Assembly: GCA_015039465.1 (NCBI GenBank)
Contig: MU130553.1
Span: 674,213-738,212 of the forward strand
DNA: 64,000 bases
Source: Phlegmacium glaucopus
Taxonomy: Eukaryota > Basidiomycota > Agaricomycetes > Agaricales > Cortinariaceae
Direction of reading: 5' to 3'
The notes below the pieces were generated by a model that was not told the origin of the DNA, made no database searches, and worked only from the letters and a program-made list of their open reading frames with translations. Below are positions 32,415-42,974 of the stretch, one piece after another. The translations under genes were made by a program, and so were the position numbers. Each line of letters starts with the position of its first letter. The stretch's first letter is position 1.

Positions 32415-33802
32415 TATCGCGCACCAATACTGATTGGTAGCGTGAGAAGAAAGCTTAAAAGTTGCCATCATGAAAATAAGCGGACTTCAAATTCACTTAC
32501 CTATTTTGGAAGCAGCCCTGAATCGTGTTCCTGGTCAACAAAATCATTCGTTCAACGATAACATCCCCATCGCTCATCATACTCTCAATGTCTCACACTA
32601 TGCTCTCCATTGTTTTCACTATCGACATGCTCCTAAGCATATACCATCCGTTTGTTCCTTGGCTAGTGATCCAGCAAAGCGATCAATCTACTATTCGCAT
32701 CGGTCATCGGCTCGCATTTGATCGTATCCTTGGTCCATCATTTCAAGAACGGCCCCTTTATGGACGCATCAACTACATCTCCCATTATGTACAAGGCTTT
32801 GTCATTGTTGTTGTGGCTATGGACCCACAAGTCTTCCCCTCAGCCATCTATCTTGCCATCCCTCGCTCCTGGATCTCACTCAGTCCCCTATCCTCACTCA
32901 TCTACCTCTTATCTTATCATTCACTGCCAAAACCATCATTCACGCGGTACCTGAAGCCTTCCCACCCTCTTTATGACAATTTAGGAAGTCCAGGAGGATC
33001 ACGACTAAGCAGGAATTGCAGATGAATCAGCAGCAGAGGATTATTCTCGCAGTGTGTCAAGTGTTATCAAGGCTGCGCAACATGGGACCATGGGCAAGTA
33101 GTGTTTTCTCGGGAACAAGGCTGCGCCTTTCAAGTGTTGACTCAGGACCTTTCATATTTTTGACATGACCACACGCCTATGGAGTAGATATATTTTTGCT
33201 ATTGGACTGTGTACACTGCCTTCTCTTCTTTTCTCTCGCACTTTGACACTTTGCAGATTCTTTTACTGTTCCTTTTTCTTTTCCATTGTTCTTTTCTTCT
33301 CGCAGCTGTCCTCTCTTTATCTTTCTTCCTTTGACAGCGCGTACTTTGTTTCTTTTATTTGTTTTACATAGCCTCATCCTTAGGGTATAAATACTGCTCT
33401 TTTGTACCAGGATAGGTAGTGCAGTTCAATTCATTCTTACCCCCCACTTTCATCATCTCAGTGGAATTCCAGCGAATTCCTCCCTCAAGTTCGCTTTTTT
33501 CTGCCTTTAACTGTCAATCTATCTATACTGTCTACTGCTATAGTCTTACAGAAGACTCTCTCTTGATCATCCTCATCCTTCCTCCTCTATCTCAGTCACC
33601 TCTAAATTTGTCTTCATCCTCATCCTCCTTGTCTTCTACTCTCTCCCTTCTGTTGTGTGTTACAAGTCACAGGCTAAGCCTTCCCTAAACGAATAACAGG
33701 GAGTCCTTTGATCTAAAGACTGATCCGACGCTCTCTGGTTGTCTTTGTAGTCTTCATTGCTCCTCAAGCAGTCTAGGCTATAATCACTAACAACGATTTA
33801 TA
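32415..33802 (+). mobile_element. Mosaic non-autonomous element, copy 2
   Basis: 1,388 bp with 4-bp duplication CCGC (32411-32414, 33803-33806). Starts TATCGCGCACCAATAC and ends AACAACGATTTATA. The first 404 bp is almost identical to copy 1 (9564-11117). The last ~750 bp (from TGTCAAGTG at 33055) matches copy 1 at clearly lower identity. The ~236-bp middle is private. A TATAAATA box lies at 33389. The insertion sits in gypsy RT between codons for R and YGSFEW, and excision of the element plus one duplication would leave the frame unchanged. Confidence 0.72.
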
Positions 33803-33806
33803 CCGC

Positions 33807-36351
33807 TATGGCTCCTTCGAGTGGCTCGTCATGCCGTTCGGACTTACCAACGCCCCTGGCAGTTTTCAATGCTTCCTTAACACCATTTTTGCTGACCTTT
33901 TAGATGTGTTCGTAATCATCTATCTGGACGACATCCTCATTTTCTCCATCAACGAAAAAGATCACATCAAACATGTCTCCGAAGTCCTCCGGCGGCTCCG
34001 AGATAATAATCTCTTCGCTAATGGTAAGAAATGTGTTTTCCACTCTGATTCCGTCGAGTACCTGGGTCACATGATCGGTCCTGATGGCCTTTCAATGGAT
34101 CCGGCGAAAGTCCAAGTCATTCAAGACTGGCCGGAACCTCGGAAAGTCAAAGATGTCCAATCCTTCCTTGGTTTTGCTAATTTTTACAGACGTTTCATCC
34201 ACAACTATTCCGATATTGTGGTTCCGTTGACCCGTCTCACCCGGAAAAATATTCCGTGGGTTTTTGATGACAGTTGTCACCTTGCTTTTAAGACTCTCAA
34301 GGAGGCTTTTATTTCCGCTCCGGTGTTAACACACTGGAAGCCTAACTGTCCTATCATTGTGGAAACTGACGCTTCCGACTATGCTTTAGCAGCTATCCTT
34401 TCCATCCGTGATTCCGATGGAGAAATCCATCCTGTCGCGTATTGTTCTCGTACCTTTTCCGGTGCAGAATTGAATTACGACGTTCACGACAAGGAGTTGC
34501 TCGCCATTTTTGAAGCTTTTAAAGCTTGGCGTCACTACCTTGAAGGTGCTAGTTTCCCGATTGATGTGGTTACTGACCATAAGAATCTAGAGTATTTCTC
34601 AACCACCAAAATCTTATCCCGGCGTCAAGCCCGGTGGTCCAAGTACCTTTCCGCATTCAACATGGTTATCAGATTTTGCCCAGGCCGTCTCGGGACAAAA
34701 CCGGACGCGCTGACTCGTCGTCCTGACCTCTATCTAAAGGAGGGAGGGAAAGATTACAGTGAAGTCAATCCACACAATTTTAAACCTATCTTTTCTTCTG
34801 AACAACTTTCCACTTCTCTCTGAGCTACTTCATTACTTCCTACAGTACTCCGTGGTATCTTTACCATGGATGTCGAAGAGCTCAACACGGGGATCCTTTC
34901 TGCTCTTTCCACGGATCCCCTTGCACAGTCCTACTTATCGGATCTAGACAATCCAAAGTATGCTAGATGGTCTAAGGACTCTTCCGGATTCGTCCAGATT
35001 GATCAACGGATCTATGTTCCAGATTCCGGAGATCTTCGTCTCCGTGTCCTTCATTATTATCATGACCATCCCGTCTCCAGACATTTTGGTGTCAATAGAA
35101 CTCTTGCGGTTATCCGTCGAGAATATACTTGGCCCAGTGTTCGTGTTTTTGTTACTGACTATTGTAGGACTTGCACCACCTGTTCTCGGTCCAAAGCCAA
35201 ACGTCATAAACCATACGGCTTACTCCGACAACTCCCTGTTCCGTCCCGTCCTTGGGACTCCATCTCCATGGATTTCATTGAACACCTTCCAGACTCCGAA
35301 GGTTTCACTGCGGTCTTGGTCATAGTAGACCGTTTCACAAAACAATCCATTTTCATCCCCACATACAACACCATCACTTCCGCTCAACTTGCTGAACTAT
35401 TTGTCATCCACGTGTTTTCCAAGCATGGTGTTCCGTCCCATGTAACCTCCGATCGCGGTTCCGAGTTTGTATCTCACTTCTTCAGATCCCTCGGAAAAGC
35501 CCTCGACATGAAATTGCACTTCACCTCCGGATACCACCCGGAAGGTGACGGACAAACAGAACGCGTCAACCAGACCTTGGAACAATACATCCGCATCTAC
35601 TGCAATTATCAGCAAGACAACTGGAGTTCACTTCTCCCATTAGCGGAATTCTCCTACAACAATACTCCGAGTGCCACTACCGGTGTATCTTTGTTCTTCG
35701 CCAACAAAGGCTACGATCCGGCTATCACTATCCATCCGGAGTACGACCTTGTCTCCTCCCGTGCTCATAAGTACGTAACAGACCTTAACGAACTCCACGA
35801 GGAACTCCGAAAAGCTATCCTCACTTCCCAGGAACAATACCAACGTTCCGCGGACAAGCGTCGGATTCCTCCTCCGGACTTCAAGGTTGGAGATCGAGCC
35901 TTTGTCAGAGCACAATTCTTCCATACGACCAGACCTTCAAAGAAACTCTCCGAGAAGTATCTGGGTCCATATGAGATTATAGCTCAGGCAGGTCCTTTGT
36001 CCTGGACCCTCCGTCTTCCCGACAACTTGCGTGCCGTCCATCCCGTCTTCCATGTTTCCATGCTAGAGCCCTCCGTTCCGAACACTATTCCAGAACGCAC
36101 TCAACCTCCGCCTCCTCCGGTCGTCATTGACGGAGAGCAGGAATTTGAGGTCTCCGAAAATCTTGGACTCTAAATTGGACAACAGATGACGTGTATGCAA
36201 ACTTCTGTACCTAGTCAAGTGGTCTGGCTATGAAGGTACCGACGAAGAAACTTCTTGGTTACCAGCTAATGAATTAGGACACGCGTCCAAACTTGTTGCT
36301 GATTTCCACATGAGCTATCCGACTAAACCCGGACCTCTTCCGCTCTCTTGA
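33807..36351 (+). pseudogene. gypsy Pol (RT C-terminal half, RNase H, integrase, chromodomain), broken
   Basis: RT blocks YGSFEWLVMPFGLTNAPGSF and the catalytic IIYLDDILIFS are followed by RNase H (VETDASDYALAAIL, DHKNLEYF). The integrase has a zinc-binding HHCC region (HPVSRHFG ... CRTCTTCSRSK) and D, D, E in SMDFIEHLP, TSDRGSEFV and GQTERVNQTLEQ. The chromodomain has LVKWSGYEGTDEETSWLP. Damage: in-frame TGA at 34821-34823 between RNase H and integrase, one extra base near 36158 ending the frame at TAA 36171-36173, then a TGA at 36187-36189 in the chromodomain frame, which finally ends at 36349-36351. The chromodomain would direct integration to marked chromatin in intact relatives. Confidence 0.88.
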
Positions 36352-36527
36352 TTCCTTTTCCATCTCCTTCCTTGCTTATTGTGTGCCTTTCCATGTCTTT
36401 TCCGTTCTATTCCTTTCCGTTATCTTACTTTTCTGTTTCACAAAACAAGTCCAAGAAAACAATTTTTTATAAAACAAAACAAAAATTAACAAGAAAAAAA
36501 AAAAAAAAAATATATACAATTATTCCT

Positions 36528-37550
36528 CTATTCTACTGTTTTTTCTATTCCTTCCATCCCTTCTTCCTCCGCTCCCTCCGTCCTCTCCGTCTCCGCTTCC
36601 AATCCTTGTTCCACCTCGTCTTCCCCATCATCCGATTCCTCGTCCTCCGTCTCCTCTTGCAACTCTGTTTCCACCCCCTTCTCCGCTTTTGTCGCATCCC
36701 TCCATTTTCTCTCCTCTTCTCTCCTCGCTTCAGCCCGTCTATCCTTCTCTATCTCCCGTTTCTCCCTTTCTATCTCCCGCCTCATCCGCACCTCCATCGC
36801 AAACCCCATCGCCTCCTGCGTCTCCACCATCTTCTGCAACAACCCCCCTATCATCTCTAACCCTTCCATCAACATCTCCATGCCCTCCGCCGCTGGCACT
36901 ACCTCCTTTGCCTTTCCCTTGTCCACCCTTCCACTCCGTTCCTCCGTCCGTTCCTTCGTTTTCTGTTTCGCTCCTACCAAGCTGCATGCTATTTTTCTTA
37001 CATAACAGCGCCAGCACCCTGGTCCGCTGCTCTTCTCGTAGCACACCTCCTGTGCTGCGATACACCGGCTGCACGCCGGGTTCTTCTTTGTCTTGGTCTG
37101 ATAGACCTCCTATGGGTTTTCCGTTAAGTCTCATTCTGATTCTATATTCTTTGAACCACTTACTTTCTCACTTGTTTTTCTTTTCTTTGGGGCACTCGGC
37201 CACGGCTCCATTCCATTTCCTTCTTCTTCTTCTTCATCGTCGTCGTCATCAACCGCCATTGCCTCCGCTTTTCTTTTCCTCTGCTCCTCCTCCTGCTGCC
37301 TCCGTTGCAACTCCTCATTCTTCCTCTTTTCCGCCTCTACTCTCCGTTTCTCCGCCTCTACCCTCTGTCTCTCCGCTTCCACCCTCTGTCTCTCCTCCTC
37401 CTCCTCTAGCCTCCGTGCTTCCTCAATCTCCGCCTCTTCCCGCCTCTCCTCCTCCTCCCGCTCCTTCCATCGACGCTCCCGTGCTTCTTCGAGCCGTGCT
37501 CGTTGCAAAGCAGGAGGGCGGGAGGGGCCAGCATTGTTGTTGGTGTTCAT
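36528..37550 (-). CDS. Antisense gypsy-borne coiled-coil protein with Zn2Cys6-like motif
   Basis: Two exons (37164-37550 and 36528-37109) joined across a 54-bp GT-AG intron (GTAAGT...CCATAG), 322 aa, ATG at 37550. Residues ~15-100 are a charged coiled coil (EEARRLEEEEERQR type), followed by an acidic run and a basic patch KKRK. Just after the intron comes CSRCIAAQEVC, then CWRCYVRKIAC, spacing C-x2-C-x6-C-x8-C-x2-C-x6-C, the pattern of fungal Zn(II)2Cys6 clusters. A second coiled coil and an acidic tail follow. The gene lies antisense in the gypsy 3' region, between the chromodomain and the LTR. The spliced frame is what exposes the motif; neither exon alone shows it whole. Function unknown; possibly nucleic-acid binding. 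Confidence 0.65.
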
Positions 37551-37695
37551 AGTGTTTTTGTATTAGAGGATGGGGTTTTGGTGAGAGGTAACCGAAGTGA
37601 AGAATCATCCCCAGTCGCCGACAGTCTTTATACCACGGAAACCTCGCACGGACCATCACGTGGCCTCGAGGGTCTCGGCCTTGACAGGGAGGTAC

Positions 37696-38250
37696 TGTTA
37701 CATTCCGTCTTACGTTACTCCGGTCCAGCTCCGTCGGAGCTGTTTCCGGTAGTCCGTACTCCGAACAGTGCCTTCCCTTATTCCCCGAACTACTCTTCCT
37801 ATGTTCAACTCCGAGACTTCTCCGTGTCATTCCGGTTCCTCCATCTATACTCCAAACCTGTTATCACTTCTTCGCCACTACCACTATTCTCCGTCATCAT
37901 CCTTCCCACCATCAGTCAGCATACCCACCATGGATTATTCACCCAAGAATGCAGGACCCTTCCAGGAGCAGAACGCAGCACTTATATTTATCTTTTATAT
38001 TTCGGTTGCAATTCCTTTTATATTTAAAGTACTTGAACTTGTATGTTTTCCCTTAGTTTGAATATCAACTTAGTTTCCTCCTCTTGTTTTCCCTCTAAGT
38101 CACTGAGGTCTTCCGACTTGTTACTTTCTTCTTCCATTCCGAAATCAGGACACCTTAGGAGCTGGGTGGCACAGCACACACGCTGAGGCCAACGTCCTAT
38201 CCGGGTTACTGTTCCGGTTCCGTTCTGTCCGTTCCAGAGTAACTCCGACA
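37696..38250 (+). repeat. Putative gypsy 3' LTR
   Basis: Starts TGTTACATTCCGTC right after a purine tract and ends near ACTCCGACA at 38250 (TG...CA). Contains a TATA-rich patch at 37983-38010. Without the 5' LTR, both borders are inferred. Confidence 0.5.
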
Positions 38251-38761
38251 TGACTTCTCTTTTTGTTTTCAACTTAACAAAAGGTCCGGATCCTGAGACA
38301 CCAACACAAAAACAGCACCACATATCCCCATCCCTGAGTCCTGTCACTCTTACATCCACCACAGTCAGCCAATCTTCCAACTTGTTTATTCAGGTCCCTC
38401 ATGGGTGTATCTGGCCTGATGGCTTGCTCGTTCATGAGGTTGCCCATGGGTTCACTCTGATGGCACGTGCAGAAGGCAATCAGGCAACAAGATTCCGCAC
38501 TGTGTTTAAAGGTGCAACTTGGTTGAAACTGACATTTTCACAGCATCAAGCTATGTGGAGGAGTTTGCCTGTGGAAGAGAGTCAGGCGGTACCAAACATT
38601 ATGTGGAAGGATTTGTATAAAAAAGTTAATCAGCAGCGCTAAGTTCTAACATTGCTCACCATGATCTTGAGCTGCTCTCGAAGAGCAAGGTATTTACAAT
38701 TTCTTTTAATCAATCAATCTTTACTTGTCCTATAGTCCCAATCACTATCCTATTAATATTG
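38251..38761. other. Unassigned; one 130-codon open frame
   Basis: A plus-strand frame from about 38250 to 38642 is open, but no domain is recognised and its start lies at the presumed LTR edge. It could be a decayed fragment. No promoter or splice support. Confidence 0.25.
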
Positions 38762-41144
38762 CTATGATCGACTACTAGTGTATATAAGCTCGGAAATATA
38801 ATCAGGACAGTTACCATCTTGTTTGAGAGTCACTTTAATCAATCTGTTCTTTTGTAAAATCATCTCATCAAGGAAGAAGTTATACTTCCTTGCTACCATC
38901 TCCCATAATATGGAATGATATCCACCTAACCAAACATTGGTTTGCTCTGCAATTGACAAATTAAAAAACCATGTTTTTTGGTCATCCCCAAGAAGTTCTT
39001 TGAAATTTGTTGGATTGCAATCAATGGCACATGCATCTGAGGTCTTCTTGTGCTTGCATGTCCAGTGGAAAACATCAACAGGAAAGCCAACAGACTTATA
39101 AAGGTCATTCCCAGATTTCTTCAAGTGTTTGTAAACCTTGCACCCAAGATCATAAATAGCAATCTCGGGCATTGACTGTGGTGTCTGGAAAGTCTTTTGA
39201 AGAAAGTCCTATAAAAAATTAACATCTTCAATGTGTTCTCTACGATACAGAAAGTGGAAATGGAAGATGAGAATGTGACTTACCACTGTCTGTGGAGTTG
39301 TTTCTGAGCCAAAAAAAGTTGCATGTGCAACTATTATCCCACATGGACAGACAAGTATTTGCTCACTATGAGAACGCCGGTGCCCAAAGTGAGCCTGTAT
39401 CCGCCGCTTGCCATCCTCATCCTTGCCAGTGCATGCTGGGTCATCTTCTTCAGCACGCAAGTGTAACTCATCCACCATGTCGTCTTGTGCCTGCATGTTG
39501 AATGCATCATCAGGATGTGTGACCTTCTGTCTTGCAAGACAATCACGTAGCTGAAAAAATGCCTTATTTCCCATCTGCCTTTGGGTGTCAAGCATACAGT
39601 GATTAGGCTCAGAACAAGTCAAATAACCAGACTCAATGTCTTTTCAGCAGTTGATGACACAGCATATATGTATTTTGTTCATCCCAATGGCCATGACAGC
39701 CTGAGAAGCAGTCTTTATTGTTTTCGAGGGGTTGACTGCAATGTGCAACACCACAGCAGGGGTGGCCAATAGTGATCCCATCAGTAACAATTACCTGTAG
39801 CTTCTCTGAGTATGCAAAATAAATTGAACAATGTATCACTAATGAGGGTTTAATTTAAAGGAAGGGACAGACTTGACGGTTCTTTGTTCTCTCCCTCCCA
39901 AACTCGACAACATTTTGAGAAGTAGTGAGCCCATTCAGGTTGACCTGATTGACTCATAAAAACATTTTGATTGGTAACCGCATCGTCGAACCAGGACTTC
40001 TGGTCACCTCCATGAGGAACAGATAAGAAGGTGTTGGGTGTTCGTGACTCGAGGTCTTCCAGAAGCAACAAAATTGTAAAGCCATCCCACACATGTTCAG
40101 GTTGTAGGGTTGGAAGTTCAATTCTTGGATCACTTTCCGACTCAGAACTGAGGCTAGCTATGGGGTGGACCAAGGTGTCATACCCTGAGAGATAGCTGTT
40201 GTATATCTGTGCAGCGTTTGTTGCAGATGTCCTGGTCTGACCATCAGAACTATCTGCGAATAAGAAGAACCAAGAAGGTTGAGGTACACATACCATGCGA
40301 TGAGCATCATTCCAATAAATAAATTGACGACCCTCTTCTCTATGAATTGATGCTCCCCGACCTGGATTAAATTGGGTATGCCACCATAGTAGGTGCAGAA
40401 TTCAGTGTTGATGGAAAAGTTATGGTGGTAGTTGGTAAAACAGTCTACATAACAAAAGCGGTACCAGAATGTTGTTTTAGCAATGAGCATCTTGGAGTGA
40501 AATGCATCCACTTACGATGGCATAAGAGATGTACCAAAAATCCCACATATGCTCCATTTATCCTGTAGACTGTAACTTTCCTGGGTCCATCCTTTCGACA
40601 CAATAAGCCTTCCATTAAATTCAAGCAATCAACATTGATACATTTGGAATTTGGTGGGTACACATTGTGGTACGCTATGATTCCAGAATCAAGACTCGGT
40701 CCATCAGCACACAGATCCTGAACAAGAATATGGCATGGACAAACCAAGAGATAGCAGATGTCCATACTTCTCAAAGGAAACAAGATCCTGTGGATCAGGA
40801 TGAACCGGACGAGCTTCGAGATCCACTCCATTGGTCCAAATACTGTCGCAGAGAATATCCCAACATATTTTGACCACCGAATGAGTCCAGTCCATTGACT
40901 GCACAAGGAACCGTGTCACATGGAGGGGAAGTAAATCAGATTTAGGTGCCACCTCTTCTGGATGAGCTGGTCTTTGTGCATGCAGGATCTCACAATGCAG
41001 ATGAGATGCCAGGCATATGAATGTGATCAGTTGCTCTATCGTGAGATCCTCTGATAGCTCATCAGGGCAATTTTCGAGCAACTTCAGAAGGGTCCTAGTC
41101 TTAATGGTCATTGGAGAAGGAAGGGTTGATAGCATGTCAACCAC
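38762..41144 (-). pseudogene. KDZ-transposase-associated CxC5/CxC6 protein, damaged
   Basis: Multi-exon minus-strand gene. A leader region from 41144 is followed by a CxC5-like domain (YPPNSKCINVDCLNL, then CFTNYHHNFSINTEF, YYGGIPNLIQVGEHQF), with good GT-AG introns near 40515-40445 and 40290-40220. The CxC6-like part follows (VTDGITIGHPCCGVAHCSQP, CCVINC, SGYLTCSEPNHC). The last exon (39208-38762) has FHWTCKHK and SIAEQTNVWLGGYHSI. Cysteine clusters of this type accompany KDZ DNA transposases in mushrooms. The frame shifts inside CxC6 near 39690 and meets TGA at 39644-39646; another frame change near 40730 is not explained by a clear intron. The KDZ transposase itself is not in the window. 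Confidence 0.7.
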
Positions 41145-41767
41145 ATGTTGCCAGTGTAATTAATAAACCAACAGCAACGAGGCTGCTACAATCTATGACT
41201 CATATCTAATCTGATCTATGTATACCAGTACTCTATCTATCAGCTATCATACACAGCTGCAAGGCTTTAAAAATGAAGCACACCACCATGAGCTGTCCCA
41301 GAAATTTCTTGTCGCTGTGGAACTATATGGAGACAGATATGCCAGAACTGAGAAAAAAGGTCAGACCAAAGAGAAACAGCTCATCGCTTCGAGTCAAAGA
41401 ATGGGGACAGCAACTCAGTGTAGTCCACTTCTATCCGCAGTGACTGTCCCCAACAACGAGGGCTCTGTCCACCCTTCGCACCCTCAATATGTACCTCTGC
41501 CATATTGAGGATGAGCAGAGGTATAGCATTTGTAATGCCACATCATCCTATCAGAGAACAATGAATTAATCTGGTCAGATAGGAAAATGGGCAGAATAAC
41601 TCTCACCCCATTGTCACACTTGGTTGTTCCTTGCCTCATCTCTCCCTTTCTCCATCCCATCCTCGCCTTATCTCCATTCCATTGCATTTCTTCGCCATCG
41701 GGGTTGTGGAGTTTGCAAGAGATAGAACATATGGAGCTTAGTAACACATATTGCTGTTAAAATATTG

Positions 41768-41954
41768 TTGTGCAGGACCATCTAATGCACTGAACGAGGC
41801 ACTAAATGAAATAAGGTAAGTTGCTTAGCAGGGCGATATAAATAGAAATGACGCACTTTGTCGTGCAGGACGATGTAATGCACTGAATGAGGTACTAAAT
41901 GAGACAAGGTAAGTTGCTTAGCAGGTGGCAATATAAATAATCCATGACGCACTT
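41768..41954 (+). repeat. Tandem duplication of a ~93-bp unit
   Basis: Unit 1 (41768-41860) and unit 2 (41861-41954) share GTGCAGGACNATNTAATGCA, GGTAAGTTGCTTAGCAGG and ATGACGCACTT. Confidence 0.88.
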
Positions 41955-42316
41955 CCTTGAATTCCAGTGTGACTCCGAGGATAGAAGTCATTCCTCATAG
42001 GCCCAGTGACCTCGTCTTTGACTAGTCTGGGTGGCTATTACCCTTCTTGTGCCTTTCATGCAGCATATGTTGTAGCACCTGGGTCATAAGAAAAAAGCTT
42101 GAGTATGACATGCTGGGTGGTTGATGTGGATGAGAGAGTTAATGGAGACGGGTGAGAAGATGCTGAGAAGGTAGCCGAAAGGTGGTTGAGTTGGTGATAG
42201 ACAGTACAAGATGCTCGTTGCTCGGGGAGGCACTGCCTGTGATAGGAAAGGGGATGATGGGTAGATTTTGATGGCAAAGGAGAAAGAAAAGATGTACTTA
42301 TATAGATGGGTTGGAG

Positions 42317-42445
42317 GTCCTTTCAAGTCTCACGTCTCATCAAGTCTCACAAAGTCTCACAAAGTATCCTGGTATCTCAAACTTTCACAAAGTCTCACAA
42401 GGTCTCACAAAATATCAAGGTCTCACAAAGTCTCATAAGTATCAT
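42317..42445 (+). repeat. AAGTCTCACA-type degenerate microsatellite
   Basis: About a dozen loosely spaced copies of AAGTCTCACA / AGGTCTCACA. Confidence 0.85.
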
Positions 42446-42974
42446 GAAAGTCGGGTCTCATGAGACTTTCCAATACACGTTCTTCCTGAAAAAATGGTCT
42501 AGATGGCTGCTTTCTGTGACCTTTAAGCAGCACTTGAATCCTGTTTTGTTCTTATTTTTCTCACTTATATTACTACTTGAAAATCTACTTGATTCACTTT
42601 CTAGACTCTAAGGACAGATTCTGACATTCAGATGAGAAAAAGGATGACAAGTGGAAATCAAGTTAGTGACTAGGCTTGAACAAGTGTCAAGGAGGGTTCT
42701 TTTCTTCTTGAATTTGCATCAAGTGAGTCAAGGGGGTTACAAAGGGGTTCAAGGGCTGATGTGGAGTGCAAAATGGGATGTGACAAAGGTCATGTGCCGT
42801 GATGACAGAGACACCGCGGGACAAATACATCCGAGGCCAAGTTTCTGCAGTACTCTACTAATTATATTACCTGTAAAGGGTCTAAATAGAAGGGGACGAC
42901 GATTGAGGAGTAGGAGATTAATCTCTATGTAAACATAAAAAAATATATAAGAATTATGATAAGTAGCAAGCACA

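Larger units (their letters stand above)
33803..38250 (+). mobile_element. Chromovirus-type Ty3/gypsy retrotransposon, 5' truncated
   Basis: The 3' half of pol (from mid-RT), a chromodomain, a long 3' region with an antisense gene, a polypurine-like tract (ACAGGGAGGTAC, 37684-37695) and a putative 3' LTR from 37696. The gag, protease and RT 5' half are not recognisable left of the mosaic insertion, and no 5' LTR is present in the window. Confidence 0.8.
41145..42974. other. Gene-free stretch with tandem repeats
   Basis: No supported gene. Contains the duplicated 93-bp unit (41768-41954) and an AAGTCTCAC-type microsatellite (42317-42445). Confidence 0.5.

Noticed and set aside
33055..33802. 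Region starting TGTCAAG looked like an LTR with a TATAAATA box
   Set aside because: Comparison of both mosaic copies places the element ends elsewhere (TATCG...TTTATA with 4-bp duplications), and no matching second LTR exists.
36348..37552. Long plus-strand ORFs (Ser/Pro/Leu-rich)
   Set aside because: They are the reverse of the coiled-coil coding strand and lack motifs; the minus-strand spliced gene explains the openness.
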